DNA of 64,000 nt from Rhizophagus clarus (GCA_015698045.1 BLAL01000033.1:124001-188000), one strand, 5' to 3'; counted from the stretch's first letter, positions 12,001 to 23,270 are shown. Notes: generated by a model from the letters alone, not told the origin. Numbers and translations are program-made.

Positions 12001-13370
12001 TAAATACTAACCTATATACACCTATTGGAAACGTGAGCTGCAAATCTTTTATAAATCGATATCGCTTTATGACATCATTTGGAAGATATGGCTGAATATC
12101 AATATATTCATAAAATTGTTTTTCAAATAGGATATTATCCAATTGAATATAATTCTCATTAAGGCTATTGCATCCACAGGCAGAAATCTGATACATGACA
12201 CTGTTGTTTTCAGGACTGCGAGCACTTTTATCACTATGATGAAGGTTGTTCATGCTATTATTTGTTGCAACTAAATACTCTGAATATTTTCTTAGAATCT
12301 CAATCAAAGAAAAAACTGCAGGCATTACTTGACTCTACAAATCATCACACGCCCATGGTTGACTAATAGATAATTCAAGAGATTTCGAAAGCTGATCAAG
12401 TTTTTGATGTGATAATGGATTTTTCCTATGATGACTAGTATGATAAAATTTATTATATATTTCACCATCCTGGTAGGTTTTAAGCTGCGTAAAAAGAACT
12501 GGCAGATGGTATAAACGTGCACGCAATGTGGAAAGATGGGGATCAATATACCACAGTGCATCTGTGAGACGATTCACAAATTTTGTTCCAATTGTATCAT
12601 GCAAACCACCTGTCCAGCCAACCCTTTGGGCTCGAAAAATTTCAATAATTTCATTGTGAAGTTTATCACAATTATTGTATTCAGTTTGACATTTGGGAAG
12701 TAAAGGTTTACCGGCATTTTTCATTAGAATATTAAAAGCATTTGGTTGGTTTTGAGTTGGAGCTGGTGTGTCTGAATTCGTATCAACAATTAGACAAAAT
12801 TTAACTTGTAAAAATCCTAAAACCTCTAACATTTTCAGGTCACCATTTAACCTATTGTCAACTTCTCGCCAGCTTTCAGATTTTTCTCGTCTAATAAAAA
12901 CGTGCACTTCCCTATCTTCATATTTTCCTAATGTTATTGCATCAAAAAGGTCATAAAACCGTTTATTTGTTGATTCTATACTCACTACACGTTCAGAAAT
13001 GACAGTTTTAGGACCTTCGTTAACATGAACTAAGAGGTAAAGCATGTTTCGTAACCAAAAATTTGATTGAAATTTACCATAGATGACAGATTAAAAGCAC
13101 CCCCAATTTACGCGAAAAAACGTGAAAAATGTACCACCAATCTTAGACTTTTTGTAACAACTTCCAGGTGTTTAATTTTTAAGGAGTACATTTTTTTTAA
13201 GGAGTACATATTTAGACTACAATATATTTTATTATTTTATAGATCGGTAGATGTCACATGATTAAAATATCGCAATTCTATTGGCCGTATATTATGTACA
13301 AAATATTTCTAAATTTTACAAAGACGGGGGGGGGAGGTATGTTAAACGAAAAATCAAGTTGGTCTGGCCT
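9056..13370 (-). mobile_element. complete DDE DNA transposon, superfamily not assigned
   Basis: Terminal inverted repeats start AGGCCGGACCAACTC at the left and AGGCCAGACCAACTT at the right (reverse complement) and continue through a shared GTTTAACATA. They enclose one large spliced gene and little else. No target duplication is clear, because both flanks are low-complexity ATATC repeats. Both ends contain a G-run of nine to ten bases on the plus strand. Confidence 0.85.
9282..13045 (-). CDS. seven-exon DDE transposase with Cys-rich C-terminus, one in-frame stop
   Basis: Read on the minus strand, exons are about 13045-12012, 11944-11776, 11670-11437, 11368-10280, 10210-10088, 10021-9906 and 9832-9282, giving roughly 1,150 residues. 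The likely catalytic residues are the D of SADDKHK, the D of YTDGGPDHR and the E of NPAER in exon 4. Exons 6-7 supply CxxC pairs (CLYC, CKDC, CYYC, CEGC) suggesting zinc binding. Similar proteins occur, from memory, in sponges, cnidarians and Rhizophagus, without a superfamily name I can give. The frame is broken once by TAG at 12335-12337, one C-to-T change from CAG. Intron 2 would start with GC (GC-AG type). Otherwise nearly intact, so recently active is plausible. The role would be excision and integration of the enclosing element in the nucleus. Confidence 0.8.
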
Positions 13371-13419
13371 TATTGATTGGATATGTCAAAATGATATCGT
13401 AAAGATATTTACTTAAAGA

Positions 13420-13980
13420 AATATCTAATCGATATCATATTCATATTGTTATGATAATTTTTTAAAAAAATGTGAAACAAACATAATATCAATATAATAT
13501 CGTATCAATATGTATTCAGTATCATTATGACATTATAAAAACATCATCTTATAAATATCAAATCGACATCAATTCACTATTGGCAATATAACGAATTGAT
13601 ATCATTTTGATATAGTTAAACAATAATAAAATTTTTAAAAAATGTGATACAACACGATATCAATATAATATCGTATCGATATGTATTCAGTATCAATACA
13701 ACATTATAAAACATTATCTTATAAATATCAAATCAATATCAATTCGATATTGGTAATATAACAAATTGATATCATTTTAATATAATTAAACAATAATAAA
13801 ATTTTTAAAAAATATGAAACAAACATGATATCAATATGATATCGTATCGATATGCATTAAGTATGAATACGACATCGTAAAAACATCATTTTATAAATAT
13901 CAAATTAACATCATATCAATATTGGCAATATAACGAACGTATCAACATCATTTTGATATAGTTAAACAATAAATAGTATA
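13420..13980. repeat. tandem repeat, about three copies of a 175-180 bp unit
   Basis: Three diverged copies begin near 13471, 13643 and 13821. Each contains an A-rich start, several GATATC/ATATCG words, a TATAAATATCAAAT segment and an ATTGATATCATTTTGATAT segment. Related words flank the other side of the transposon at 8960-9055. Confidence 0.75.
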
Positions 13981-14368
13981 TTTTCAGATCGTTTAGTTCA
14001 ATATTAAATTGAAATATTTTAATAATTTGTAATCTAATTAAAAAAAGTATAATTTAATTATACACATTTGTTTTTAGCTAGTAGTGGTATCATAATAGTT
14101 ATTATTGTAAAATTCGTACAAAAAAAGAAATAAAAATTTTTTTTTAATTGATATTTCAAATATCGTATTAAAAATTTAGATCTTTGATACGACTAATGCT
14201 ACCTGTTCTAAATTATTGATGAGTTGTTGCTGTAAAAAATCAAAAAAAGTAATTAAAAAGCAGACTGTCAAATTATTTGTATGAAATGTGGAAAAGTAAT
14301 AAGAATGGAAGTCAATAGAATAGTTGAGAGAACTGAATTATAATTTATTAACAAAATTATTTATAAAT

Positions 14369-14875
14369 TTATTTTCTATACATTTGCCATTTAATAGTTT
14401 CATTTTCTAATTTATTTTCTATTTCTATTATTTGATTTAACTTTTGCTGATATAATTCTACAGCAAATATTTTTTGTCATTTTAATTGTGTAATTTCTAA
14501 ATAAATATTAGTAATTGATGATGATATTATTTATAAATAATAATTTATAATTACCTTTATTTTTATTTTAATCGTTTCGATTAAAGAGTTGACCTAAACC
14601 AATTTTTTGATTAGAAACCAGATAACAACCGAATACAATTATATACTTCACAAATCCTTTTATTAAACCCTCCAAAAAAATAAATAAAAAAAAAAAGATA
14701 TGTATAAAAAAAAAATAAAAAAAGCTATCTAAAAGATCTGAAAAACTAAGGTGAACCTAGTAACCACTCTAAGCGGTTTTAAAGTGTTCATTTACCTTAT
14801 CTCTTTTTCTTTTATTGTTTGAAAAAGATTTATTTTTCTTTCTTTTAACTTATTTTTGCTTCTTCGGTGAACCAT
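14369..14875 (-). pseudogene. decayed copy of a small basic/coiled-coil gene
   Basis: The minus strand starts with a Met-Val-His-Arg-Arg-Ser segment at 14875, rich in Lys and Arg, and ends at a TAA (14369-14371) after a Gln/Lys/Glu-rich stretch that could form a coiled coil. Two exons are likely, joined across 14496-14560. The first is frameshifted. The second contains an in-frame TGA between Leu-Lys and Gln-Lys. The same TGA is in the copy at 52746-53245, so the copies share an inactivated ancestor or tolerate that codon. Function unknown; I recall this as a repeated small gene in Rhizophagus. Confidence 0.6.
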
Positions 14876-15329
14876 TTTCCATCATTTGTAAGTTATAAAT
14901 TGGAGGGAAAGGTATTTAGGAATTTTTTAAAGAAAAAAGAAAGAAATTTCTTATCGAAGTAATTTAGATTATTTTATTAACGATATGTTACTTTATTTAG
15001 TAATAGAACATTTAAGGTCAAGATCAGATGTACACTAAATATTGTGTAAATGAGGGTATACACCAACACACGTTACATAATTCAAATTATTTATACAAAG
15101 AGTAATCTAAACGTCTTCCAAATTTTTTTTTTTAATTAAAAACATTAAGGTGTGATGTTTAGAATAATGGTCAATTCACTCGTAAAAACTTACTAAATTT
15201 ATTATCATTATAAAATACATAATTTTATAAAAAAATTAGGCATGAGCTTTTACTAAAAATTTTATAACTATGTATAATTTAACATTATTAATACTATGTA
15301 TGATTAAAGGACATTATAAATAAAATAAC
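14876..15329. other. spacer, nothing recognised
   Basis: No open frame or repeat was found between the small gene copy and the acidic multi-exon gene. Confidence 0.45.
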
Positions 15330-16533
15330 TTACTGATAAAAAATTAATGATATTACTACGCTTCTTAATGGTATAGATAATTCTTTTGTCATTCTATCTA
15401 ACGTCTTAATAGCAGCTAAATTTTTACTATTCCACGAGATTCTGACAGCTTCTCTAATGAAATCAACTAATGTAACCAAACCTCCATTGTTAATTAATTC
15501 TGAAATGTTTACGGCAACAAGTTGTCTGCTTAAAATTTTTTGTGCAACACTTTCGTCAACATATTCTTTAATCTCTTTCTGAGATATATTTCCAGTGGTA
15601 CCTCTATTTTATTCATTAATTAATAATAATACAATTACAGCACTATTTATTGCCAACAAAATAATTAAACATATACCTGCTTTTTCTTATTTCTTTATAT
15701 TCTTCTACAAAGCTTAAAATATTTTGATTGAATTTATTCCTGAAATCTGTAAGAAACTTACAAATACGTTCAAGATAGCTTTTTGTCTCGCTAGTATATA
15801 TCTTGATTCGGAAAATCTTTATGATCAGGTCATCAAGAACCTTATTGTCTGGATTTCTCACGCGCAGGAATAGACATTTTACTGACTCATCTCAGAGTCA
15901 GATTTTATCCTAAAACATTAGAAAATGCATTATTTAATGATTTAAACATAATAAATATTACCATATTGATTCAATACTAACTTCATTATTTTTTGATTCA
16001 ACAACATCTGATGATTTGTTCATTTCATTTGCGAGTCGTAAGATATCAGGGTGTTTGACAAGCCAGTTAACTATTTCCAATTTTGAATGCTTTCGAAATT
16101 GTTCTGAAATTTCATCTGCTTCTTCGCCATTATCATCTCCTTCATCATCATCATCATCATTATTGTAATCCTCATCACTTTTGTCCCTTACTCCCTCTTC
16201 AACTATTACGTTTGGTTCATTGACACGCCACCTATATGTAATATATCATTGCAATTGTTTTAATTAAAGATTAATATCAATGAATTAAAGTCTACACATA
16301 TTAATATTACCTGATATTAATTCATTCGCCTCTTCAATGTCTATATCTCTTCTCTTTTTCACGATACCAATTTGTCCTGAGTTCTTTTGACTTTTTTTCG
16401 GTTCTTTCATATATATTTTTGGTATTTTACTATTTATTATCCTTACATATAAGTAAATCTTATTAAAAAAAGTAATATATATACCTGTTCTAACTTCTAT
16501 TTCTTTACCTTCAGATGATTTACGTTTAGACAT
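15330..16533 (-). pseudogene. multi-exon gene with acidic tract, probably decayed, function unknown
   Basis: On the minus strand coding segments run 16533-16485, 16429-16311, 16231-15982, 15885-15677 and 15603-15330, separated by GT-AG introns of 55-100 bp. The product would begin Met-Ser-Lys-Arg-Lys, carry a basic patch, an Asp/Glu-rich tract around 16140-16180, and a helical, charged C-terminal half with no recognised domain. The first two junctions do not keep frame as read: intron 1 is 55 bp, and exon 2 to exon 3 is off by one base. Exon 4 needs a late acceptor to skip two TGA codons. This suggests a pseudogene, though sequencing indels are possible. The last exon is fully open to TAA at 15330-15332. 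Confidence 0.55.
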
Positions 16534-17067
16534 AGTATCAGGAAAATATAAACAAAAAAATATGGATATAGAAAAGAAAAAAAAAATGTACTGCATCCTT
16601 ACGATATAAATATGAAATCTTGGTTATTGTAAATTATGATAACAGTACACAATTGGAAAATATACATGATCTTGACATTGTGAGGAATGCAGAATCAGTT
16701 GAAAATATCAAAAGAATTATGATGGAAAAGGGAGTGAGAAAAATTAATGGAATATTTCGTTTTAAATTCCCATTTTTATAAAAAAGGAGTGAGAAGTAAT
16801 ATTTTTAACACTGATTTATTGTATTACAAACATTACAAACATGAATAATATTGTTTAAATTTGACCATTGTAATTTATTGTAATACAATTTATTGTATTA
16901 CAAATACGAATAATATATGTTAAATTTAACATTGTAATTAGAATTTTATTATCAAAAATATATATATATAATAAAATATAAAAATAAAAATAAAATAAAA
17001 ATTTATAATATAAAAATAAAAAAAAAATAGAAAATAGTAAAGGGTAAAATGATAAAAAAAAATTGTT
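16534..17067. other. AT-rich spacer, nothing recognised
   Basis: Contains repeated words such as TTTATTGTATTACAAA near 16810-16910 and A/T-only runs to 17040. No gene was seen. Confidence 0.45.
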
Positions 17068-17684
17068 TTAATGATAGTATTGATGACAGGGGTAAGGAGA
17101 ATAAGAATGACTGTACTCGTGGCAGTGATGAGATCAAGAGCGCTCACGCTCATGACGGTGATGAGATCAAAAGCGCTCACGCTCGTGTCGGTGATGAGAT
17201 TGAGAGTGCCTGTGCTCTCGATACTCATATCTCCTACGATCTACCCTATTTCTTCTCACGGCGTGGACTGATGCTTAAAATAAAATAATTAGTTAATTAT
17301 AAATGTGATAAATTAAATAAAAAAATCAATTAAATAATAAATTGTTACTTTCAGCAAGCCAGAATTCATTTGACAATTCATCATGAAAACGTTCATCATG
17401 AAGAGTTGGTGTGTGGGTAGGAAATCCTTCTGGATTTCCACTCAATAACCTTTTCAAATTTTCATAATCACTTTTTAGTGCATTCCATTTATTCCTGCAC
17501 TGTCTTTTTGTCAGCGTGAAGTTTTGGTGATCATTATTTATATTTTGCGATATATGGTTTCAAATCACCTTTTGATCATGAATGGCAGTAGTACAAAAAA
17601 ATTGTTGATACAATCGACGATACTGAATTAACAAGAGAGTAGCGTTGTTTAGCCACTGTAAAGCCCAGTATTTAATTGTGCCAT
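17068..17684 (-). pseudogene. decayed Myb/SANT-like plus Arg-Ser repeat gene
   Basis: Read on the minus strand, exon 1 (17684 to about 17355) encodes a Myb/SANT-like (trihelix) domain matching the intact copy at 51715: a core with Arg-Gln-Cys-Arg-Asn-Lys-Trp, then Asn-Leu-Lys-Arg-Leu-Leu-Ser. A 1-bp shift separates the ATG at 17684 from this frame, and TGA at 17560-17562 replaces the Trp that is TGG (51856-51858) in the intact copy. Exon 2 (about 17270-17068) encodes Arg/His/Ser/Glu repeats from three 33-36 nt tandem units (17115-17225), where CGA codons have become TGA. The family would be a nuclear DNA-binding protein with an Arg-Ser tail; this copy is dead. Confidence 0.75.
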
Positions 17685-17689
17685 TTTTT

Positions 17690-18990
17690 AATATTATTAT
17701 GAAATAAAAAAAAAAATATTATAAAATCGAGTAATTGAGAGTAATTGATTTAATTAGAGAAAGAAAGTATTTTAAAATGAGTGAAATGGCGAACAGGCTC
17801 CATATTTATAATAAATTTCATTATTATTTCTTGAACTCCATATTACGATTCTGCATAAATCTTAATGTAATCATCTTTAGATCCTACATATATTATGCAT
17901 ATTTTTTTGATTACACCATTTATTAATTTATTCAAAGCATGTCTTAAAAATATAATTTTCTTGGACCTTATAATAATTCATAAAAATTTTACCCAAATTT
18001 TTATGATCTTAATGTAATCATAGATCCTGCATATCATTTGCGTATAGATATTTTATAACATTATTACAAAAAACAGGGTTAAGTGTTTGTTTCATTATAG
18101 TTATCTTTGCTAATTGATGATTGCTATTTGAAGTTCTATAACAATAAGCAATAAGGAGGACGATTTAAAGAATAAGTATGCTAATTTTGCATAGCAAATA
18201 AAAAAATAATTTTTTATTGTGGTAATTTAATTATTATCAAGTTTAACAAAGTAATTTTGAATATTTGTTAGATATTCAAATATTATTGGGCGTGATTCGA
18301 ATATATTATGTGATTTGAATACTCGTTACGTTCTTCAGATTTAGAAAAATTATTTAAGTCAATAAATTCAGATTTTAGGTACAATTTATAAAAAAGAAAT
18401 ATTATTTTTAATAAGATTGGCCACAAGTATATCAGCAATAGAAAATATTTTATATCAATAAAAAAAATATATTTTTTTTTTATTATAAATCAACTCACTA
18501 ACTGTATACAAATCGATAAAAGTAATTCTTAATTTCCTTATATAATCCCATGTGTGAAATTGTGAATACAGATAAGAAGACAATTGGTAGTCTTAAATGA
18601 ATTGTTAAAAAAAAAAGAATATGATCACATAAAATTTTTTTTTAAAAAGAAATTCTTTTTACCGCTACCTTACCACATAAAAATTCTTTGCCGATTTGTA
18701 TACTACATTATAGTTAAAAAAATTGTACATCAATATCGGCATCAGAACATCAATATATACCGATAATTAGAATTTAATTCGAACTTAATTTACTCTGTTT
18801 TGAAAATACTGTAAATAATTGGCTAATGACTTGATACAGATATGTAACAAAATTGGCATTGATTTTAACTGAATTTTGCTTTTTTTTGGTTTTTTTTTTG
18901 TCGACACACTGATAATATAAAGGTATTTATAATTTAAAGCTTTAATTGAATCATAAAATTCTAAATTAAGATATCTTAAATTTTTTATAA
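17690..18990. other. AT-rich spacer, nothing recognised
   Basis: Short open frames here are A/T-run artefacts without codon structure. No repeat borders were found. Confidence 0.45.
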
Positions 18991-18992
18991 AG

Positions 18993-19229
18993 ATGAGAAG
19001 ACGATTTAATCATATCGAACCAATAAAACCAATTCGAATTTGAAATCAGTTTTCTTACAGCAACCCTAATGAGATAACAGAATCTGACAAGAGAGTAGCA
19101 ATACGTTCACCCGTACATTCACCTGATAATGATAATGAAGACATGGACTTTCAATATGATTATGAAAATGGTAATTTAAGTTTGCAAGACAATAATGATG
19201 ATGATAATATCAGAAAAAATTTTGGTTTG
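18993..19229 (+). pseudogene. 5' coding fragment truncated by an inserted element
   Basis: From ATG at 18993 one frame runs to the border of the element at 19230: basic at first, then Pro/Asp/Asn-rich and acidic. A single TGA at 19041-19043 interrupts it. The remainder is not found beyond 22629, so the fragment is probably the 5' exon of a gene cut by the insertion. No domain is recognised. Confidence 0.4.
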
Positions 19230-22200
19230 CAGATCTGCGCAATTCTACGGAATTCATTTCTGCACAGATCTGAGGACATGCTGATGTGCAGCACTAAAAA
19301 ATTTCATGGATTTCTGTGCAGTTCTGCAAACACAAAAAATCTGCGAAAATTTTCAAAAACAAATCTGCGAAATTTTTCAAAATTTTTGACAATTTACAAT
19401 TACTTTTATTGTTAATTAACATCAATTAATTTATTTAATTTATTTAATTAAAGCATTACAAATAAATCAATTTACTACACTATTAACTACACTATTTCAG
19501 GTATTAAATGCACTAAATTTTCTGGCCTTTCTTTCTTTACTTTCACTGTTTCGTTGAAAATGTAAAAAATGGGTTTTTCGAGGTTTTTTACCTTTATATT
19601 AGGATTGGAACCTTTCTTTTAGTTTTCTGCGCCTGCAAAAAAAACTAACAAAACCATCGGTAAACGTTTCGTTAAATAAAAAAAACAAAAAAAAAATTAA
19701 ATTCTGTTTACTTTGAAATTCTATTCAGAGACAGGTCAGAAAACCGCAGACCTAAACTAATATTTTTCAAAATTTTAATCTTCGAAATTCATCCGATAAA
19801 CGTCTGGAAAGTTGAAAATAAAAAATGAAATGGTTAGTTGACGTTTCGTCTAAAAAAAAAATTTAAAAAAAGAATTCAAAATGTTAATTAACGTTTCGTT
19901 AATAAAAAATTTTTTTTATCTTTGGATTAATACCTGATCTACCACGAGATGGGGTCCATCTAAAAAAAATGAAAACGAACGTTATTTAACGTTTGTTGAA
20001 ATAAAAATAAGATAAAAAATAATTTTTTTTACCTTTGGTCCACTTCAGGTTTCAGACCTAAAAAAAAAGAAAAATAAAACAAAACATTAGTAATGTTTCA
20101 TAAAATAAAAATATAAAAAAAAATTATTTTAAAGTTTTTTACCTTCAAAATAACTCGGTCCACTTCTTCCAGACTAAAAAAGTAAGAAAACAAACGTTAG
20201 TTAACATTTGTTGAAATAAAAGTAAAAAAAAAATTATTTTTTTTTTACTTACAGTAGTCCGTCTCTAAAGGAGTTCTGGACTTAACAAATAAAAAAAATG
20301 AACATTAATAACGTTCATTTAAATAAAACATAAAAAAAATAATAATTTTTGAAGATATTATACCTTTAAAATATCATAGTTTGCCCCTAAAGGAGTTCTG
20401 GACCTAAAAAGAAAGAAAATAAATGTTAGTTAACGTTCATTGAAATTAAAGTAAAAAAAATTTTTTTTTTTTACTTAATGGTTTGCTTGAAATAGAGTTT
20501 CAGACTTAAAGAAAGGGAGAAAAGCAAAACGTTACTAACATTTCGCTAAAATACAAAAAAAAATCATTTTTTTTTCTTAATAGTCCACCTCGAATGGAGT
20601 TCTAGACCTAAAGAAAGGGAAAAAAGTGAAATATTATTAACATTTCGCTAAAATACCAAAAACAACCTATTTTTTTTACTTGAATTGGTTTGTCTCGAAA
20701 TGGAGTTTCAGACCTAAAAAAAGGAGAAAAGTGAAATGTTTACTAACGTTTCACTAAAATACAAAGAAAAAAAAATCATTTTTTTTTACTTAAATTGGTT
20801 TGCCTCGAAATGGAGTTCCAGACCTAAAAAAAGGAAAAAAGTGAAACATTTACTAATGTTTCGCTAAAATACAAAAAAAAATCATTTTTTTTTTCTTTAC
20901 TTAATAGTCTGTTTCGAAATGGAGTTTCAGACCTAAAAAAAAGAAGAAAAGTGAAATATTACTAACGTTTCGCTAAAATACAAAGAAAAAAAAATCATTT
21001 TTTTTACTTACAGTGGTCCGCCTCGAAATGGAGTTCTGAACCTAAAAAAAAGGAGAAAAGCGAAACATTTACTAATGTTTCGCTAAAATACCAAAACAAA
21101 AAAACTTATTTTTTTTTTATTTGAATTGGTCTGTCTCAAAATGGAGTTTCAGACCTAAAAAAAAGAAGAAAAGTGAAATGTTACTAATGTTTCGCTAAAA
21201 TACAAAAAAAAGAGCTTTTTTTTTACTTAGTGATTCACCTCAGAATGGAGTTTTGGACCTAAAAAAAAAGAAGAAAAGCGAAACGTTACTAACGTTTCAC
21301 TAAAATACAAAAAAAAGAACTTTTTTTTTACTTATAGTGGTCTCCTCAAAATAAAGTTCAGGACTTAAAAATAAAGAAATACGAAATGAAACATTAATAT
21401 TTCGTAAAATATATAAAAAAAAATCATTTCCATCTTCGAATACTTTAGTCTGCTTCGAATTGGAGTTCTGGACCTAAGAAAAATGAAATGAACGTTAGTT
21501 AACATTCGTTGAAAATAAAAATAAAAAAAAAAGGTATTTTTTTTTGAAGTTACCTTCGAAATAAAGTCCAAGCCCATATGTTCGATATTCCAAACCTAAA
21601 AAAAAAGATAAATGAATGTTAATCAATATTCGTTAAGTTAATTTAATAAAAAAAAAAAATTATTTTGAAGCCATACCTTCAAAATGTGAAGTCTGGCTAA
21701 GATTTTCAGCAAAAACTCAGCTTGAAATGCTGAAACAAATAAATTTTGTTTACTCATTCTTTGCCAATTCCAAAGTTCAGAAGAGCCCTAGTAAAGAAAA
21801 AAGGGAATTTTTTTAGATTATCAACCAATCTCTAGGTCATATGACACCGTAGAAGCTGATCGGCTACAAAGTAATCTTAGTTAATGACGTTCGTCAAAAT
21901 AAAAGTAAATTAAACATTTTAAAGTTTACCTTCGAAATAGAGGCCAAAACTTGTTTTTTAGTATTCCAGACCTACAAAAAAGGAAATCGAACATTAATGG
22001 ACGTTTGTTAAATAAAATTAATAAAAAAAATTTTTTTTGAAGGTTACCTTCGAAAACTAGCGTTAGCTAACGTTCGTTTATAATTTGTATATCTAGAACA
22101 CCGTTAAAAGTATATTTAGTCCTTGTAGAGGGTCTATAAAATGATTCTTTTAGGGAGATAGAAAAGATAGCAAGTCTATTTAATAATTTCGAAGCTTAAA

Positions 22201-22629
22201 AAACTACAAAAAAAAGTTTTTTCTTAGGGTATTTTTAAACTTTAAATTGAAAGATGTTGAAAAAAATTTATTTTTTTAAAAAAAAAATTATATTTATGAA
22301 AAATGTTAAAAAAAATTGTTTCCTTAAAGTATTGCGAATAAAAAGTTTAAGTGTCTTAAAGGAAATTAAGTGTAGAAATAAACTGGAAGCTTATCAAAGT
22401 TTATCATGCAAAGTTTATCAAATTAAAGAAAAAAATTGTAAAAATCTTTAAAGATTTTTGTACGAAGTGTTTTTAAAAATCTGCAATTTTGGAAATTATC
22501 ACAAATTTTTCATAAAAAAATCTTTGAAAAAAATAAAAAAATAATTTCTGCAGTATTGCGCAGATTCTTAACAAAATTGCATTAAAAAAATGCGGCAATC
22601 TGCTAAAATCACAGATTACCACAGATCTG
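19230..22629. mobile_element. putative 3.4-kb element with CAGATCTG ends, filled with exon-like islands
   Basis: Both borders carry CAGATCTG (19230-19237 and 22622-22629), and both subterminal regions share ATCTGCGCAAT with CTGC-rich words in opposite orientation. The inside is occupied by the island array described next, plus A/T-rich DNA without a transposase. Target duplication was not found. I infer a non-autonomous unit; the borders rest on short matches and are less certain than those of other elements here. Confidence 0.5.
19592..22060 (-). repeat. tandem array of about 20 exon-like islands on the minus strand
   Basis: Units of about 100-115 bp repeat. Read on the minus strand each has a T-rich tract and TTTAG, an island of 25-45 nt, then GTAAGT, GTAAAA or GTATTA. 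Clean islands include 19592-19632, 19934-19959, 20033-20057, 20143-20173, 20253-20280 and 20364-20403. Many from 20250 to 21470 are variants of one island starting (G)TCCAGAACTCC. Between islands, units from 20530 to 21310 carry an inverted repeat; at 21061-21084 it is a perfect 10-bp stem, GCGAAACATT, with a 4-nt loop. Some units have lost the donor. This looks like repeated duplication of one exon-intron unit. No long joined frame was verified. Confidence 0.7.
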
Positions 22630-22664
22630 AACTAATATAATAACTTTCCTGATGTCATTATTAA

Positions 22665-22960
22665 AATTGTCATTTTTTATTTGAAAGATTATTATATATT
22701 AGTTTTAAAATTAGCATTTTTTTGAAAGAAATAGCATTAGTTGTTTAAACATCAGCAGTCTGATTTTAAATGATTTATGGTAAGAATCGGTATGATGATT
22801 TAAAATTGGTATTTCTATTTTTTTTTTAAAAAAAGGAATTCTGATTTTTTGCAATTCGCACTATAAAATCAGTAAAAAAAAACTACAAATTGGACAAATA
22901 AAGCAAAATATTAGCAGTTCTTTGACCAATTTTTACTTATTTGACATGTATAATTTTCAG
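22665..22960 (+). repeat. dispersed repeat, copy 1
   Basis: Closely similar to 57063-57362 in the same orientation, from a shared AAAATTGTCATTTTTTATTT start to a shared TTTTTACTTATTTGACATGT end. Non-coding. The end resembles words in the tandem unit behind the hAT gene (45.3-45.8 kb), so a hAT-derived miniature element is possible. Confidence 0.7.
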
Positions 22961-22984
22961 CTTATTTGATGTGATAAACAATCC

Positions 22985-23270
22985 AAGTAGAAGTGTACCA
23001 ACTGCGCTAGAGGTGGGATCTAAAATCTGGTCAGATCAGATATCTGATGAGCCATCCATAAAATCACAAATTACGGATTGATCAGATTATCCGTCAAATT
23101 GATCGGATGGTTCATCAGATATCTGGATGGATCTGTTATCAGATTAAATGGATGGCTTATCAGTTATCTGATCAATCTGGTCAAAATGGAATATGGATAT
23201 TTATCAGATTAAGCAGATGACTTGTCAGATATATGATCAATCTGATTAATCTGATCAAGTTTTAATTTGA
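22985..23270. repeat. ATCAGAT-rich degenerate repeat cluster
   Basis: Many direct and inverted copies of ATCAGAT, ATCTGAT and GGATGG lie within about 250 bp, similar in style to the GACCTG patch at 2.7 kb. No coding meaning is apparent. Confidence 0.5.

Noticed and set aside
17049-17288. Plus-strand open frame over the 33-36 nt repeats
   Set aside because: The minus strand gives the Arg/His/Ser-rich reading that connects to a Myb/SANT exon; the plus frame is a shadow.
22254-22451. 65-codon Lys-rich frame
   Set aside because: A/T-run artefact inside the island element.
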